From assembly GCA_019359435.1 (NCBI GenBank), contig JAHHHI010000068.1, positions 59,563 through 123,562 on the forward strand: a stretch of DNA of 64,000 bases, read 5' to 3'. The notes beneath the pieces were generated by a model. That model was not told where the DNA came from. It did not search any database and saw nothing but the letters and a program-made list of their open reading frames with translations. The position numbers and the translations under genes were made by a program. Every line of letters starts with the position of its first letter. The first letter of the stretch is position 1. Source of the DNA: Kaiparowitsia implicata GSE-PSE-MK54-09C (GTDB lineage Bacteria; Cyanobacteriota; Cyanobacteriia; Elainellales; Elainellaceae). This document shows, piece after piece, positions 36,097 to 46,643 of this stretch.

Positions 36097-37374
36097 ATGT
36101 ACTTTCAGGTTCCCTATCTCATGGATGTTCCTATAATACCTGCCGTCCTTCTACTAAATGGTGACGCATTTAACGGTGGTGCTTGTCACGACACCTATAG
36201 CTTCTCTATCGAAACAGTCCTGCCGGATATTCTGCGGGCTGTGCGGTTGCACCTTGGGATGGATGTCGCATTTGTATCGGAATTTGCGAACGAGCAGCGC
36301 GTCTTTCGATACGTCGATTGCGCCTCGGATAAGCCGCTGATTCAGCCAGGAGATTGCGGGTCTTTAGAAGACAGTTACTGTCAGCGGGTGGTCGATGGAC
36401 GGTTGCCTGAGTTGATTCAGGATGCATCTCGACTTCCGGCTGCACTAGAACTTCCGGTCACCACCGCTCTCCCCGTCGGTGCTCACATCAGCGTTCCCAT
36501 CCGGCTCTCCGACGGACGTCTCTACGGAACGTTTTGCTGTTTTAGCACACAGCCTGATCCCAGTTTGGCAGAGCGCGAGCTTGCCATAGTGCGAGTGTTT
36601 GCCGAGTTTGCAGGCAAGCAAATTGAACGGCAGATTGACTCGACTGATCTCTATAACACGATGAAAGCTCGGGTTGATCGGGTGCTTGCGTCTGATAATT
36701 TTACAATTGTCTATCAGCCTATTTATCACATTGATCAAGAGCGAATTGTTGGGTTTGAGGCCCTTACTCGATTTGCAGACTCCCCAGTCCGTCCGCCCGA
36801 TGTTTGGTTTAGTGAAGCGGCGAATGTTGGGCTCAGCGAAAAACTTGAAATGGCTGCCATTCAAAAAGCACTCAAGAGTCTTGATGTGCTCCCCAGTGAT
36901 GTTTATATATCGCTCAATGTAGCGCCAGCAAATATTCTCAATGGGGCGATCGCCCGCACCTTAGAAGGCGCTTCACTAGAACGAATTGTTATTGAAGTTA
37001 CAGAGCATGTGTTCATCAAAGACTATTCCCAATTTGGTGCCGCGCTAGATCCGCTGCGGCAACGAGGGCTGCGAATTGCCATCGATGATGCCGGAGCAGG
37101 CTATGCCAGTTTTCGTCACATTCTCAAGTTAAACCCAGATTTAATTAAGCTCGACATGAGCCTAACGCGCGATGTGGATAGCGATCGCTCACGTCGCGCG
37201 TTAGCCGCGGCTCTGATTCGATTTGCCGAAGAAACAGACTGTAGCATTATTGCAGAAGGCGTAGAAACTGACCTCGAATTGCAAACTCTACGCCAACTAA
37301 AGGTGAATAAAGCTCAAGGGTTTTTAATTGGCCGCCCTTTACCGCTCCCGGCCTCTGCGGCTCTGTTTCAATAA
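36097..37374 (+). CDS. GAF-EAL protein, probable c-di-GMP phosphodiesterase
   Basis: 425 residues. A GAF domain (about 30-185: VRLHLGMDVAFVSEF, VGAHISVPIRLSDGRLYGTFCCF) precedes a complete EAL domain (about 195-420) with EALTRF, ISLNVAPANIL, IVIEVTEH, AIDDAGAGYASFRHILKLNPDLIKLD and AEGVET, so the metal and general-base residues are present. It should degrade cyclic di-GMP. No GGDEF partner domain and no transmembrane segment. The GAF lacks an obvious bilin cysteine motif. Three Met/ATG choices lie at the N-terminus; MDVPIIP (36121) is also possible. Confidence 0.92.
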   Translation: MYFQVPYLMDVPIIPAVLLLNGDAFNGGACHDTYSFSIETVLPDILRAVRLHLGMDVAFVSEFANEQRVFRYVDCASDKPLIQPGDCGSLEDSYCQRVVDGRLPELIQDASRLPAALELPVTTALPVGAHISVPIRLSDGRLYGTFCCFSTQPDPSLAERELAIVRVFAEFAGKQIERQIDSTDLYNTMKARVDRVLASDNFTIVYQPIYHIDQERIVGFEALTRFADSPVRPPDVWFSEAANVGLSEKLEMAAIQKALKSLDVLPSDVYISLNVAPANILNGAIARTLEGASLERIVIEVTEHVFIKDYSQFGAALDPLRQRGLRIAIDDAGAGYASFRHILKLNPDLIKLDMSLTRDVDSDRSRRALAAALIRFAEETDCSIIAEGVETDLELQTLRQLKVNKAQGFLIGRPLPLPASAALFQ

Positions 37375-37532
37375 TCTGACAGCCGCAAACTCTTGAAACC
37401 GTACTGCCCAAGATAGGAAAGTTTTGCGTTGTTTCAGCCCCGCCGTGTCGGGTTAAAACGACGCTATCGAACGTACGGTCGCCTGCTTAGATTCAGCCTA
37501 GGCCCGTACGATATTCTGTGTAAGATATAAAC

Positions 37533-37569
37533 AGAAGAGAGCACCGCGCGTCGCGCGGTGCTCTCTTCT
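37533..37569. repeat. Perfect 18-bp palindrome, family-A hairpin 2 core; bidirectional terminator
   Basis: AGAAGAGAGCACCGCGCG reads as its own complement around a GTC loop. The core CACCGCGCGTCGCGCGGTG is identical to hairpin 2 at 8379-8397. It lies between convergent genes (GAF-EAL and pstB) and can end both transcripts. Upstream, GTTGTTTCAGCCCCGCCGTG at 37433 resembles hairpin 1 of the 31011 copy. Confidence 0.75.
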
Positions 37570-37665
37570 TTGGTTGAACTAAATCTAAGGCTTTAAACCA
37601 ACAAACCTATGTAAAGCCCAATGAGTCCAATTAGTTTTCGCAAAACTAGGTTAGAAATACGTCGC

Positions 37666-38478
37666 TCAACCAAACCGACCGGTCACGTAATCTTTGGTCG
37701 ATTGCTCTTTAGGGTTGTTAAACAACTCATCCGTCGGCAAAACTTCAACCAAGTAGCCCATTTTGCCACCTTTTGCCTCTTGAGCATTATAAAAAGCGGT
37801 GTAGTCGGCGACGCGAGTCGCCTGCTGCATGTTGTGGGTCACGATAATGATGGTGTATAGCTGCTTCAGGTCGTTCATCAGTTCCTCAATCTTGAGGGTC
37901 GAGATGGGGTCAAGCGCAGAGCAGGGTTCGTCCATCAGCACCACTTCAGGCTCTACGGCGATCGCTCGGGCAATGCACAACCGCTGCTGCTGCCCCCCCG
38001 ACAACGACAGACCGCTGGCCTGCAGCTTGTCCTTCACGTCATCCCACAAAGAGGCTCGTCGGAGCGATCGCTCCACCAATTCATCCATATTGCCCGGGTA
38101 GCGATTAATCCGTGCACCATAGGCAATATTGTCATAGACCGACTTAGGGAACGGGTTCGGCTTTTGAAACACCATGCCAATTCGCCGCCGCACCTGCACC
38201 GGGTCGATATCCTTCGAGTAAAGATCCTCACCATGAAACGTGACGCGCCCTTCGACTCGGCATCCAGGAATGAGGTCATTGGTACGGTTAAAGCATCGCA
38301 GCACCGTGCTTTTGCCACACCCAGACGGGCCAATAAAAGCCGTCACCTTATTGCGATAGATGTCTAGGTTTACCCCACTTACAGCTTTGAAATCGCCGTA
38401 ATAAATCGAGGTATTCTCCGTTCTAATAATTGTGTCAGTTTCCACTGCTGTTGCGCTGTCGTAGACCATAGCTAGCAA
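37666..38478 (-). CDS. pstB: Phosphate ABC transporter ATP-binding protein
   Basis: 270 residues. Walker [10 protein letters not shown], PstB-typical [12 protein letters not shown], signature [16 protein letters not shown], Walker [17 protein letters not shown], and H-loop [11 protein letters not shown]. Energises high-affinity phosphate import. MVYDSATA (38469) is an alternative start. Last gene of pstSCAB. Confidence 0.97.
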   Translation of the reverse strand: MLAMVYDSATAVETDTIIRTENTSIYYGDFKAVSGVNLDIYRNKVTAFIGPSGCGKSTVLRCFNRTNDLIPGCRVEGRVTFHGEDLYSKDIDPVQVRRRIGMVFQKPNPFPKSVYDNIAYGARINRYPGNMDELVERSLRRASLWDDVKDKLQASGLSLSGGQQQRLCIARAIAVEPEVVLMDEPCSALDPISTLKIEELMNDLKQLYTIIIVTHNMQQATRVADYTAFYNAQEAKGGKMGYLVEVLPTDELFNNPKEQSTKDYVTGRFG

Positions 38479-38580
38479 AGTCCATCATATACAGGAGAAG
38501 TTCAAGCTGTGTATCGCCTAAGTCTTGGCTCAACAGTCAAGCACCGTTGCAACCTACTAACACTTAAAGAAGCTAAATCT

Positions 38581-39486
38581 TTAAAACTGCTTCTGTCGGG
38601 TAAGAAACCGCGACGTCACACTCACTATCAAAATAATGCCTAGTAGCACCAATGCCGCCGTCCAAGCTAACTGCTGCTGTGGCCGATAGGGGATAATCGA
38701 GAAAAAGTAAATTAGCACAGGCAGAGTCGCAATGGGTCTACCTGGGTCAAAGGACCAAAAGTTGTTATTAAGCGCTGTAAACAGCAGCGGTGCTGCCTCA
38801 CCGCCTGCGCGAGCCACTGCCAGCGTTACAGCCGTCGCAATAGTGGGCAGTGCAGCAGGTACTACCACTTTAGCAATAGTTTGAAACTGTGTAGCACCCA
38901 CCGCAAGGGATGCATCGCGCATCCCTCGGGGCACCAACTTTAAGCCTTCTTCCGTAGTCCGCATCACGATGGGAATCATCAGCACTGACAGCGCTACACC
39001 GCCTGCAAAGGCCGAGAACCCGCCAAAGTTTATCACCACGATGCTGTAGGAAAACAAACCTGCCAAAATCGCTGGAACTCCAGTCAGCACGTTTGCGGCA
39101 AAGCGAATGCCATAGGCAACCTTTGTACCTCGCCCAAACTCAGAAAGATAGATGGCAGCCAGCACACCGATAGGAATCGCGATCAGCGAAGCGATGCCTA
39201 ATGTAATCAGCGTACCCACAATGGCGTTGCCGAATCCTCCTCCGGTCAAACCAGGTGCTGGAGGCCGCTCAGTGAACACATTTAGCCCGAGTTGGCCCAC
39301 TCCTTCACGTGCTACATCAAATACCACAGCCACCAAGGGAATCAAGATGGCCACCGTAAAGAAGGCAGTGAGCCCCGTCATAAACTTATTGAACAGCTCT
39401 TTCGTAGAGCCAGGCTTGGTCTTTAATTTCTCTAGCATTGCGTCGCTAGACGAGTCTTGGCTTGCCTGAGTCATGGCTTTGAACAC
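38581..39486 (-). CDS. pstA: Phosphate ABC transporter permease PstA
   Basis: 301 residues, six transmembrane segments. The EAA-like loop reads VVPRGMRDASLAVGATQFQTIAKVVVPAALPTI, followed by ARAGGEAAPLLFTA, typical of PstA. Forms the channel with PstC. Gap of 102 bp to pstB. Confidence 0.95.
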   Translation of the reverse strand: MFKAMTQASQDSSSDAMLEKLKTKPGSTKELFNKFMTGLTAFFTVAILIPLVAVVFDVAREGVGQLGLNVFTERPPAPGLTGGGFGNAIVGTLITLGIASLIAIPIGVLAAIYLSEFGRGTKVAYGIRFAANVLTGVPAILAGLFSYSIVVINFGGFSAFAGGVALSVLMIPIVMRTTEEGLKLVPRGMRDASLAVGATQFQTIAKVVVPAALPTIATAVTLAVARAGGEAAPLLFTALNNNFWSFDPGRPIATLPVLIYFFSIIPYRPQQQLAWTAALVLLGIILIVSVTSRFLTRQKQF

Positions 39487-39643
39487 TCTCCTGGAAACAC
39501 AGTAGCTTCTCTAAGCAGACCATCTGCTAATGGCTAAACTAGGGGTTGACGCAGCAGCAATACTTTTAGGTTTGGGCAACCCTTTATACCAGCGCTATGG
39601 GTGTATGAAAATGCGATCGCCCTTTCCTAACCCTATCCCCAGA

Positions 39644-40609
39644 CTATTCAATATTTTGGAACTTCTTAATGATCATTTCCGCAACGATATTGATAACTAG
39701 TGTCATGAACATGAGCACCAAGCCTGCATACATCAGCACTTGCACCTGTACCCGCCCTGCTTCAGCAAACTGAGACGCAATGAGTGAGGCAATGGTAGAA
39801 CCTGGGTCAAGCAAGGACGCACTCAGGCGGTTCGCATTACCCACAAGCATCGCCGCCACCATCGTTTCACCCATGGCTCGGCCTAGCGCTAGCATTACTG
39901 AGCCGATAATGCCCGACAGTCCAGCCGGAATCAACACCCGCAGAATCGTTTCCCAACGTGTGGCACCCAAGGCCATAGCACCTAGGCGAAGCTCTGGAGG
40001 AAGCTGGTTTAGCGTGCCGCGAGAAATAGAGATAATAATCGGCATGATCATCACAGATAACACAAGGCTCAACGTCAGCAAGCTAAAGCCTCGTGGTGAG
40101 CCAGCAAAAAGCGGTATCCAGCCCAACGTGCTGTTCAGAAACGTGTAGAAGGGGCGCATAAACGGTACAAACACGAAAATGCCCCACAACCCCAGCACTA
40201 CGCTAGGAATTGCCGCAATTAGCTCAATGCCCATTGAAATGGCATCGCGCAGTGTATACGGGATAAAGTCTTCGCTGAGGAACACCGCCACACCTACGCC
40301 CAAAGGCACTGCAATCAGCAGTGCTACCAAAGCTGAGACAAGTGTGCCATAAATCTGCGGTAACAGCCCGTAGACATTAGACACCGGATTCCAAGTGGTG
40401 GAAGTTAAGAAGCCCAACCCGTAGGTGCTGATTGCAGGAAATGCTGCGGTGAAAATCTGTAATCCAATCCAGATCAGCAGCAGCGCCACCGATGCTGCCA
40501 TGACCAACGTAAGCCAAAAGAACCCCTGATCTGCAATGCGCTCTGGACTATTGCGCTTGCTGATCATTTGCTTGGTGAATCTTTGCGATTCGCCAGCGAA
40601 TGAACTCAT
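39644..40609 (-). CDS. pstC: Phosphate ABC transporter permease PstC
   Basis: 321 residues, six transmembrane segments after a short cytoplasmic N-terminus. EAA loop LPPELRLGAMALGATRWETILRVLIPAGLSGI and GRAMGETMVAAMLVGN are PstC blocks. Partner of PstA; 157-bp gap to pstA contains no clear terminator. Confidence 0.95.
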   Translation of the reverse strand: MSSFAGESQRFTKQMISKRNSPERIADQGFFWLTLVMAASVALLLIWIGLQIFTAAFPAISTYGLGFLTSTTWNPVSNVYGLLPQIYGTLVSALVALLIAVPLGVGVAVFLSEDFIPYTLRDAISMGIELIAAIPSVVLGLWGIFVFVPFMRPFYTFLNSTLGWIPLFAGSPRGFSLLTLSLVLSVMIMPIIISISRGTLNQLPPELRLGAMALGATRWETILRVLIPAGLSGIIGSVMLALGRAMGETMVAAMLVGNANRLSASLLDPGSTIASLIASQFAEAGRVQVQVLMYAGLVLMFMTLVINIVAEMIIKKFQNIE

Positions 40610-40705
40610 TCCCTTATCCTCCAGACTACAGTTGGAACCACACTCCTACCTGCTAATACAGGGCGGTTATCTTGAGAATAACCACCCCGTATTGGCATCA
40701 ATCGC

Positions 40706-41824
40706 TTAGTTTACTTGAACACCATCAAGCACTTCGCGCACACGCTCAACAATGGAGTCGGGCATGGGCACGTAGTCTAGTTCGGTAGTGATGTCTTGTC
40801 CGTCGGTCAAGCCCCACAGCAGGATGGACTTGAGGGTTTCCCAAGTAGCTTCATTTTCATACTCAGGGTAGACCAGAATCCAGGTCAGGCCAGCGATCGG
40901 ATAGGCGTCGGCGTTGGAAGGGTCGGGCACGAGCAGACCGAAGTCTTCAGGTACTTCTACACCTTCGAATGCAAGAGAGGCAGCCTCAGCATCAGGGTAG
41001 ACAAAGTTGCCAGACGCGTTCTCTAGCGAGGCGCGGGGAATTTCGTTCAACTTAGCGTAGGCGTATTCCACATAGCCAATGGTGCCTTCGTTTTGTTGAA
41101 TCTGCGCGGCTACACCTTCGTTTCCTTGACCACCCACACCCACGGGCCAATCTACCGAGGTGCCAACGCCGCCTTCCCAACCGTCACATACTTCATTCAC
41201 ATGGTTCACGAAGATGAAGGTGGTGCCGCTACCATCGGAGCGGTGTGCCCAGGTGATAGGCAAGTCAGGGAACTCAACGCCTTCGTTGTCGGCTGCGATC
41301 GCCGGATCGTTCCAGTTGGTGATATCACCCAAGATGATGCCACAGTAAGTTTCGCGAGCAAGGCTGATTTCTTCTTCAACGGTGAAATCTGGCAGATTGT
41401 AGGCCAGCACCACCGCACCACCGGCCATGGGCACCTGGATGGGGTCTGCATCGTCGTAGGCAGCCTTGAAGGATTCTAAGCGATCGCCCTGAATAGGTGC
41501 ATCACTGGCACCAAAGTCCACCGTGCCAGCGATGTACTGTTCCAAACCGGCACCACTTCCGACCGACTGATAGCTGACTTGGGCGTTGGAATCAACTTCG
41601 CGGTTGTAGGCATCAAACCATCGCTGATAAAGCGGTGCGGGGAAGCTAGCCCCAGCACCTGTCAGAGCAACGGCCTCACCACTGCCACCGCCCGCAGCAG
41701 GCTCAGTTGCACTGGGCACTTCACCATCAGTGGTGCCGCCACCACATGCTGCGATCGTGACCGCAGTCGCTAGCGAGATAGAAACCAAAGACGCCCGACG
41801 AGAAACCAATTTAGAGAACAACAT
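40706..41824 (-). CDS. pstS: Phosphate-binding lipoprotein PstS
   Basis: 372 residues. Signal with lipobox (TVTIAACGGG) makes it a periplasmic lipoprotein. LTGAGASFPAPLYQRWFDAY, VSYQSVGSGAGLEQYIAGTVDFGASDAPI, VPMAGGAVVLAYNLP and AHRSDGSGTTFIFV hold the phosphate-binding loops. Captures phosphate for PstCAB. Promoter region is the 580-bp upstream gap. Confidence 0.96.
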   Translation of the reverse strand: MLFSKLVSRRASLVSISLATAVTIAACGGGTTDGEVPSATEPAAGGGSGEAVALTGAGASFPAPLYQRWFDAYNREVDSNAQVSYQSVGSGAGLEQYIAGTVDFGASDAPIQGDRLESFKAAYDDADPIQVPMAGGAVVLAYNLPDFTVEEEISLARETYCGIILGDITNWNDPAIAADNEGVEFPDLPITWAHRSDGSGTTFIFVNHVNEVCDGWEGGVGTSVDWPVGVGGQGNEGVAAQIQQNEGTIGYVEYAYAKLNEIPRASLENASGNFVYPDAEAASLAFEGVEVPEDFGLLVPDPSNADAYPIAGLTWILVYPEYENEATWETLKSILLWGLTDGQDITTELDYVPMPDSIVERVREVLDGVQVN

Positions 41825-42404
41825 ATTACCTCACGAAAAATTAACGAGTTGCCACAGTCTGACCAAAGGTTGGCACTAGCCCATTGCAAACACTGCAACC
41901 AGCCCTCACCAAACCCAGCACAGAACTTTCCCAATTACTCACGCAGCGACCCCAGCCATAGCCTGCTCAGCCGACGCAATCTGAATCCCCAGAGTCAGTG
42001 AGAGAGAAGCATCTGACTCGATTGCGTTGCTGATGGCTACAGCGCTAGAGCACGCCAGGACATCGGCTGGATGCTCAAAAAGCCGCCCAAGGCTACTCTA
42101 CGAACATCCGAGAGTAGAATCGCAGACAAATATGACATGAAAAGGACAAAACTTTGACTGAGCCAAGCGGCACAGGAGAAGGGCGGAGACTTGTTGCAGC
42201 AGAAGCGTGCTGCTGAAGAGGGTTACAGCGATCGCTCTCTCCTAAATTGCGGAGCCATTCTTATCTGTAAAGATGTTCAAAGATTAAGCGAACGTGACGT
42301 TAGAGTAGTTCAGCCCCTGACCGTTCAACCCATTGGCAGATAGTACCCATAAAACACTGCCCGTGAAACACTGCCCAATGAGACTATGACAAGTTGTAAC
42401 AGGG
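41825..42404. promoter_or_regulatory. pstS upstream region with 14-bp direct repeat
   Basis: 580 bp between the histidine kinase stop and pstS. AAACACTGCCC occurs at 42352-42362 and 42366-42376, 14 bp apart. A single match to the 8-bp cyanobacterial Pho half-site (AGATTAAG on the plus strand, about 42281) was seen but not the expected tandem array, so a Pho box is not called. Confidence 0.35.
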
Positions 42405-43376
42405 TTAACTTGAAGTCAATCCTTCACCTGAGCTAGGTGAAGCTGATGGCAACGGGTGCAGCGGCAGTTGCAAAGTAAAGGTTGTGCCCTCTCCGAGCGT
42501 GCTGTCGGCGGTGAGGGTGCCTTGGTGGGCGGTGATGATGCGCTGGGCGATCGCCAACCCCAGCCCCGTCCCTGCCGTGCGCGGTGCCTTAGCCTCATCG
42601 CCGCGATGAAAGCGGTCAAAGATATGAGGCAGCGCGTCTGGCGAAATGCCTGTGCCACTATCGCGAATCTGCACCACAATATTCTGTATTGTAGGTAACA
42701 CCTCAAGCTGAATGCGTCCGCCCGCAGGCGTATACCGGCAGGCGTTGTCCATAATATTGCTCACCATCTGATGCAGCAGCATCGCATTGGCCTGCACCCA
42801 CATCTGCTGGGGCGGCAGATCCCACTCCAGGGTGATGCCAACCCGGTGGCAGCGGGGTTCATACTCTTCGGCAACATCGGCCAACACAACGCCTAAGTCA
42901 AGCAGCGTAGGCTCTTCTAGCGGTTGACCCGCATCGTGGCGCGCTAGCCACAGCAAATCATCCAGCAATCGGCTCATCTGCTGGGCCGTGTCGCGGATGG
43001 TGTGCAGGCGTTGGCGGCTCTCGGGAGAGGCTGCCTCGTGAGCGCCCGCTGCTTCGATCAGCGCGACCTGGGCATTGCTGAGGATGGCGGCTAGGGGCGA
43101 TCGCAACTCGTGCGCTGCATCCGCCGAGAACGGGTCAGGCTGGGATGGTACAGCAACAGCGTGAAGCACCCGGCGCAGCGCCACCCAGCTCAAGCCAAAG
43201 CTCAGCAAACCCGCGCTGATCGACAGCCCAAGCAGACTCCCTAGTTCTGCACCCCCTTGCCCTGGCTGCCCTAACGAGGCAAATCGGGCGATCGCCAAAC
43301 ACACACCTCCAACGCCGAAGAGATGTGCCAGCACTAGCCCATAAATAGTCTTGCGGGGGATGACCAACGGGAACAC
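42405..43376 (-). CDS. Sensor histidine kinase, RppB-like
   Basis: 323 residues. Two N-terminal transmembrane segments (about 11-31 and 46-66) with almost no periplasmic loop, then the H-box AADAAHELRSPLAAI with His89 and an HATPase_c domain (MDNACRYTPAGG, RDSGTGISPDALPHIFDRFHRGD, GTGLGLAIAQRII). The missing sensor domain suggests an intramembrane or redox signal. It follows the response regulator by 10 bp. Confidence 0.9.
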   Translation of the reverse strand: MFPLVIPRKTIYGLVLAHLFGVGGVCLAIARFASLGQPGQGGAELGSLLGLSISAGLLSFGLSWVALRRVLHAVAVPSQPDPFSADAAHELRSPLAAILSNAQVALIEAAGAHEAASPESRQRLHTIRDTAQQMSRLLDDLLWLARHDAGQPLEEPTLLDLGVVLADVAEEYEPRCHRVGITLEWDLPPQQMWVQANAMLLHQMVSNIMDNACRYTPAGGRIQLEVLPTIQNIVVQIRDSGTGISPDALPHIFDRFHRGDEAKAPRTAGTGLGLAIAQRIITAHQGTLTADSTLGEGTTFTLQLPLHPLPSASPSSGEGLTSS

Positions 43377-43386
43377 CCATCGCGCC

Positions 43387-44061
43387 CTAGGTACGCGGAA
43401 TCAGCCGATACCCCATACCATAAATGGTTTCGACCCAATCCGACGCGCCCACATGGTCTAACCGTTGCCGCAGCCGCCGCACCAGCCGCGTGACGGCGTT
43501 GCTCTCGGGCGTCATCTCCCACTCCCACAGGGCTTGCTCAATCTGCGCGTGGGTGAGCACCTGATTCGGGTGGCGCAAAAAATATTCCAATAGCTGAAAC
43601 TCGCGCTTGGTCAGCTGGGTGCCCTCTGCCCCTCGCTCAACCCGCAGCTGATTGAGATATAGCTTGAGATCGGCCACGCTAAGGGTGTCACCCTGCCATT
43701 GGGGCGATCGCCGCGACAGTGCCCGCACTCGCGCACAAAACTCCACTACATCGGCAGGTTTCGACAAAAAATCATCGGCCCCGGCATCCAGCCCGCTCAC
43801 TTTATCCACAAGGGAATCCCGCGCGGTGAGCATCAGCACCGGAGCCGCACCCCCCACCGCTCGATATTGACGGCAAATCTGCAGCCCGCACACGCGCGGC
43901 AGCATCCAATCTAGCACCAATAAATCGTAGGATTTACGCGACAGCAGCCACTGCGCCGTCATGCCATCTTCGACACCATCGACAATATGCTTCTCGTGGG
44001 TGAGTGCCGTCTTCAGTGGTTCAAGCTGAGCAGGGTCATCTTCAACCAGCAAAATCCTCAT
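43387..44061 (-). CDS. rppA: OmpR-family response regulator, RppA/NrsR-like
   Basis: 224 residues. Receiver domain with phosphoacceptor Asp51 in LLVLDWMLP, followed by a winged helix (LTKREFQLLEYFLRHPNQVLTHAQIEQALWEWE, VETIYGMGYRL). LEPLKTALTHEKHIVDGVEDGMTAQWLL and RRSPQWQGDTLSVADL closely resemble cyanobacterial RppA, linked to redox control of photosynthesis genes, whose homologue NrsR controls nickel export. Which signal applies here is unknown. Confidence 0.9.
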   Translation of the reverse strand: MRILLVEDDPAQLEPLKTALTHEKHIVDGVEDGMTAQWLLSRKSYDLLVLDWMLPRVCGLQICRQYRAVGGAAPVLMLTARDSLVDKVSGLDAGADDFLSKPADVVEFCARVRALSRRSPQWQGDTLSVADLKLYLNQLRVERGAEGTQLTKREFQLLEYFLRHPNQVLTHAQIEQALWEWEMTPESNAVTRLVRRLRQRLDHVGASDWVETIYGMGYRLIPRT

Positions 44062-44161
44062 TATTGTTCTTCTCTCTCAAACACTGGGGATGCCACCATA
44101 CTAGGGAGTAGGGATAAAGACAGGGTTAAGACAGGTTTAAGCCGTCTCGTTGAATCCGACA

Positions 44162-44251
44162 GGGCTGACGCACTTCGTGCGATGTCCTGGGAGTGTTGGA
44201 CGAGTTGGGAGAGACTTAGCCTCTCCCAACTCGTCCAACAGCGTCAGTCCA
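44162..44251. repeat. Dispersed hairpin repeat family B, copy 1
   Basis: CTGACGC (44165) and GCGTCAG (44241) are the outer inverted repeat. Inside is GCACTTCGTGC, then a perfect 19-bp stem GTTGGACGAGTTGGGAGAG (44195-44213) / 44221-44239 with loop ACTTAGC. Copies at 50622 and 53886 keep ends and loop but not stem sequence. Confidence 0.85.
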
Positions 44252-44258
44252 ATCTGAC

Positions 44259-45425
<1,167 letters not shown>

Positions 45426-45461
45426 TCAGGATGATGGAAGCGCAGGCTCGTATTTGCAATC

Positions 45462-46643
45462 CTACCCTGCGGCTCTTCCGGGCGACTGCACCGCCCCATA
45501 CCACAGGGCCTCAATCTGATGAGCGATCGCCGCTGCGTCTGCTCGTTGCTGCCCCGGCTGTAGCCGCGTGGTCACATGGCCTAGCTTGCGTCCCGGTCGC
45601 GCTTCTGCCTTGCCATACCAATAGACACGGGTGTGGGGCAGCGCTGCAATCTGCTGCCGCAGCCCCGCATAGTCAGACTCGGCAGACTCAAACCCCAGCA
45701 GGTTGACCATCACCGCCCCAGCCGGAATCAGCGCCGTATCCCCCAAGGGTAGCCCACAGACGGCGCGCAACTGCTGCTCAAACTGCGAGGTGGCACAGGC
45801 ATCCAGGGTGTAGTGCCCTGAGTTGTGGGTGCGCGGCGCAATTTCATTCACCAGCACGGCTCCATCGGCGGTGAGAAATAGCTCAATGCCCAGAATTCCC
45901 ACGTAGTTGAGCGCTGTGAGCAGGGCATGGGCGATCGCCTGCACAGATTTTGTTATCGCATCCGGCCATTCATCCAGGGCATAGACCACGCGACACACCT
46001 GACTTTTGGGGTCTTGCTGGGTTTCCACTACGGGATACACGGCAATTTCTCCCGTGGACGAGCGGGCCGCCATGACCGCTAGCTCTCGCTCAAAGGGCAC
46101 AAATTCCTCTAGCAGCCAGGTTTGCTCAGGCGACTCGTGCAGCCGCTGCACCAGCTCTGAGTCTGTGGCACAGATAAACGTGCCGTAGCCGTCATACCCA
46201 TGCCGCCGCGCCTTCATCACAACCGGAAAGCCCATCTGCGATCGCTCGTTTGTTGTCGGCTGCGGCGACAGGTCTACAAATCGCGGCGTGGGCACCCGGT
46301 GAGTCCGAAAAAACGATCGCTGGTGAAACTTATCGAGCACGGGGGCGATCGCCCCCAGACATGGCGAAAACCGCACCCCTTGCTGCTCTAGCGGTTTCAG
46401 CGCTGCCAAATCCACAAACTCATTCTCAAAGGTAATCACATCAACGGCCTGGGACAATTGTGCAGTGGCGATCGCATCGGTCACCTCTCCCCGCACCCAC
46501 GCCGCTGCCAAGCCCACAGCAGGGTCATCTGCCGAGGGGGTTTGCACCACCACCATTAGCCCCAATGCGCGAGCGCTCGTCGCCAGCATCCAGGCCAATT
46601 GCCCCCCGCCAATCACCCCAACGCGGTCAATCTTTTTCTCCAT
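45462..46643 (-). CDS. purK: 5-(Carboxyamino)imidazole ribonucleotide synthase
   Basis: ATP-grasp enzyme of purine synthesis that carboxylates AIR using bicarbonate. RVGVIGGGQLAWML start, FENEFVDLAAL, DKFHQRSFFRTHRVPTPRF, FPVVMKARRHGYDGYG, EFVPFERELAVMAAR and NEIAPRTHNSGHYTLDAC are family blocks. MEKKIDRVG (46643) is the chosen start. It overlaps the end of psb28-2 by 17 bp, suggesting translational coupling. Confidence 0.96.
   Translation of the reverse strand: MEKKIDRVGVIGGGQLAWMLATSARALGLMVVVQTPSADDPAVGLAAAWVRGEVTDAIATAQLSQAVDVITFENEFVDLAALKPLEQQGVRFSPCLGAIAPVLDKFHQRSFFRTHRVPTPRFVDLSPQPTTNERSQMGFPVVMKARRHGYDGYGTFICATDSELVQRLHESPEQTWLLEEFVPFERELAVMAARSSTGEIAVYPVVETQQDPKSQVCRVVYALDEWPDAITKSVQAIAHALLTALNYVGILGIELFLTADGAVLVNEIAPRTHNSGHYTLDACATSQFEQQLRAVCGLPLGDTALIPAGAVMVNLLGFESAESDYAGLRQQIAALPHTRVYWYGKAEARPGRKLGHVTTRLQPGQQRADAAAIAHQIEALWYGAVQSPGRAAG

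Noticed and set aside
42240..42404. Pho box for the pst operon
   Set aside because: Only one 8-bp half-site (AGATTAAG) was found; the cyanobacterial Pho box needs two or three tandem copies at 11-bp spacing.
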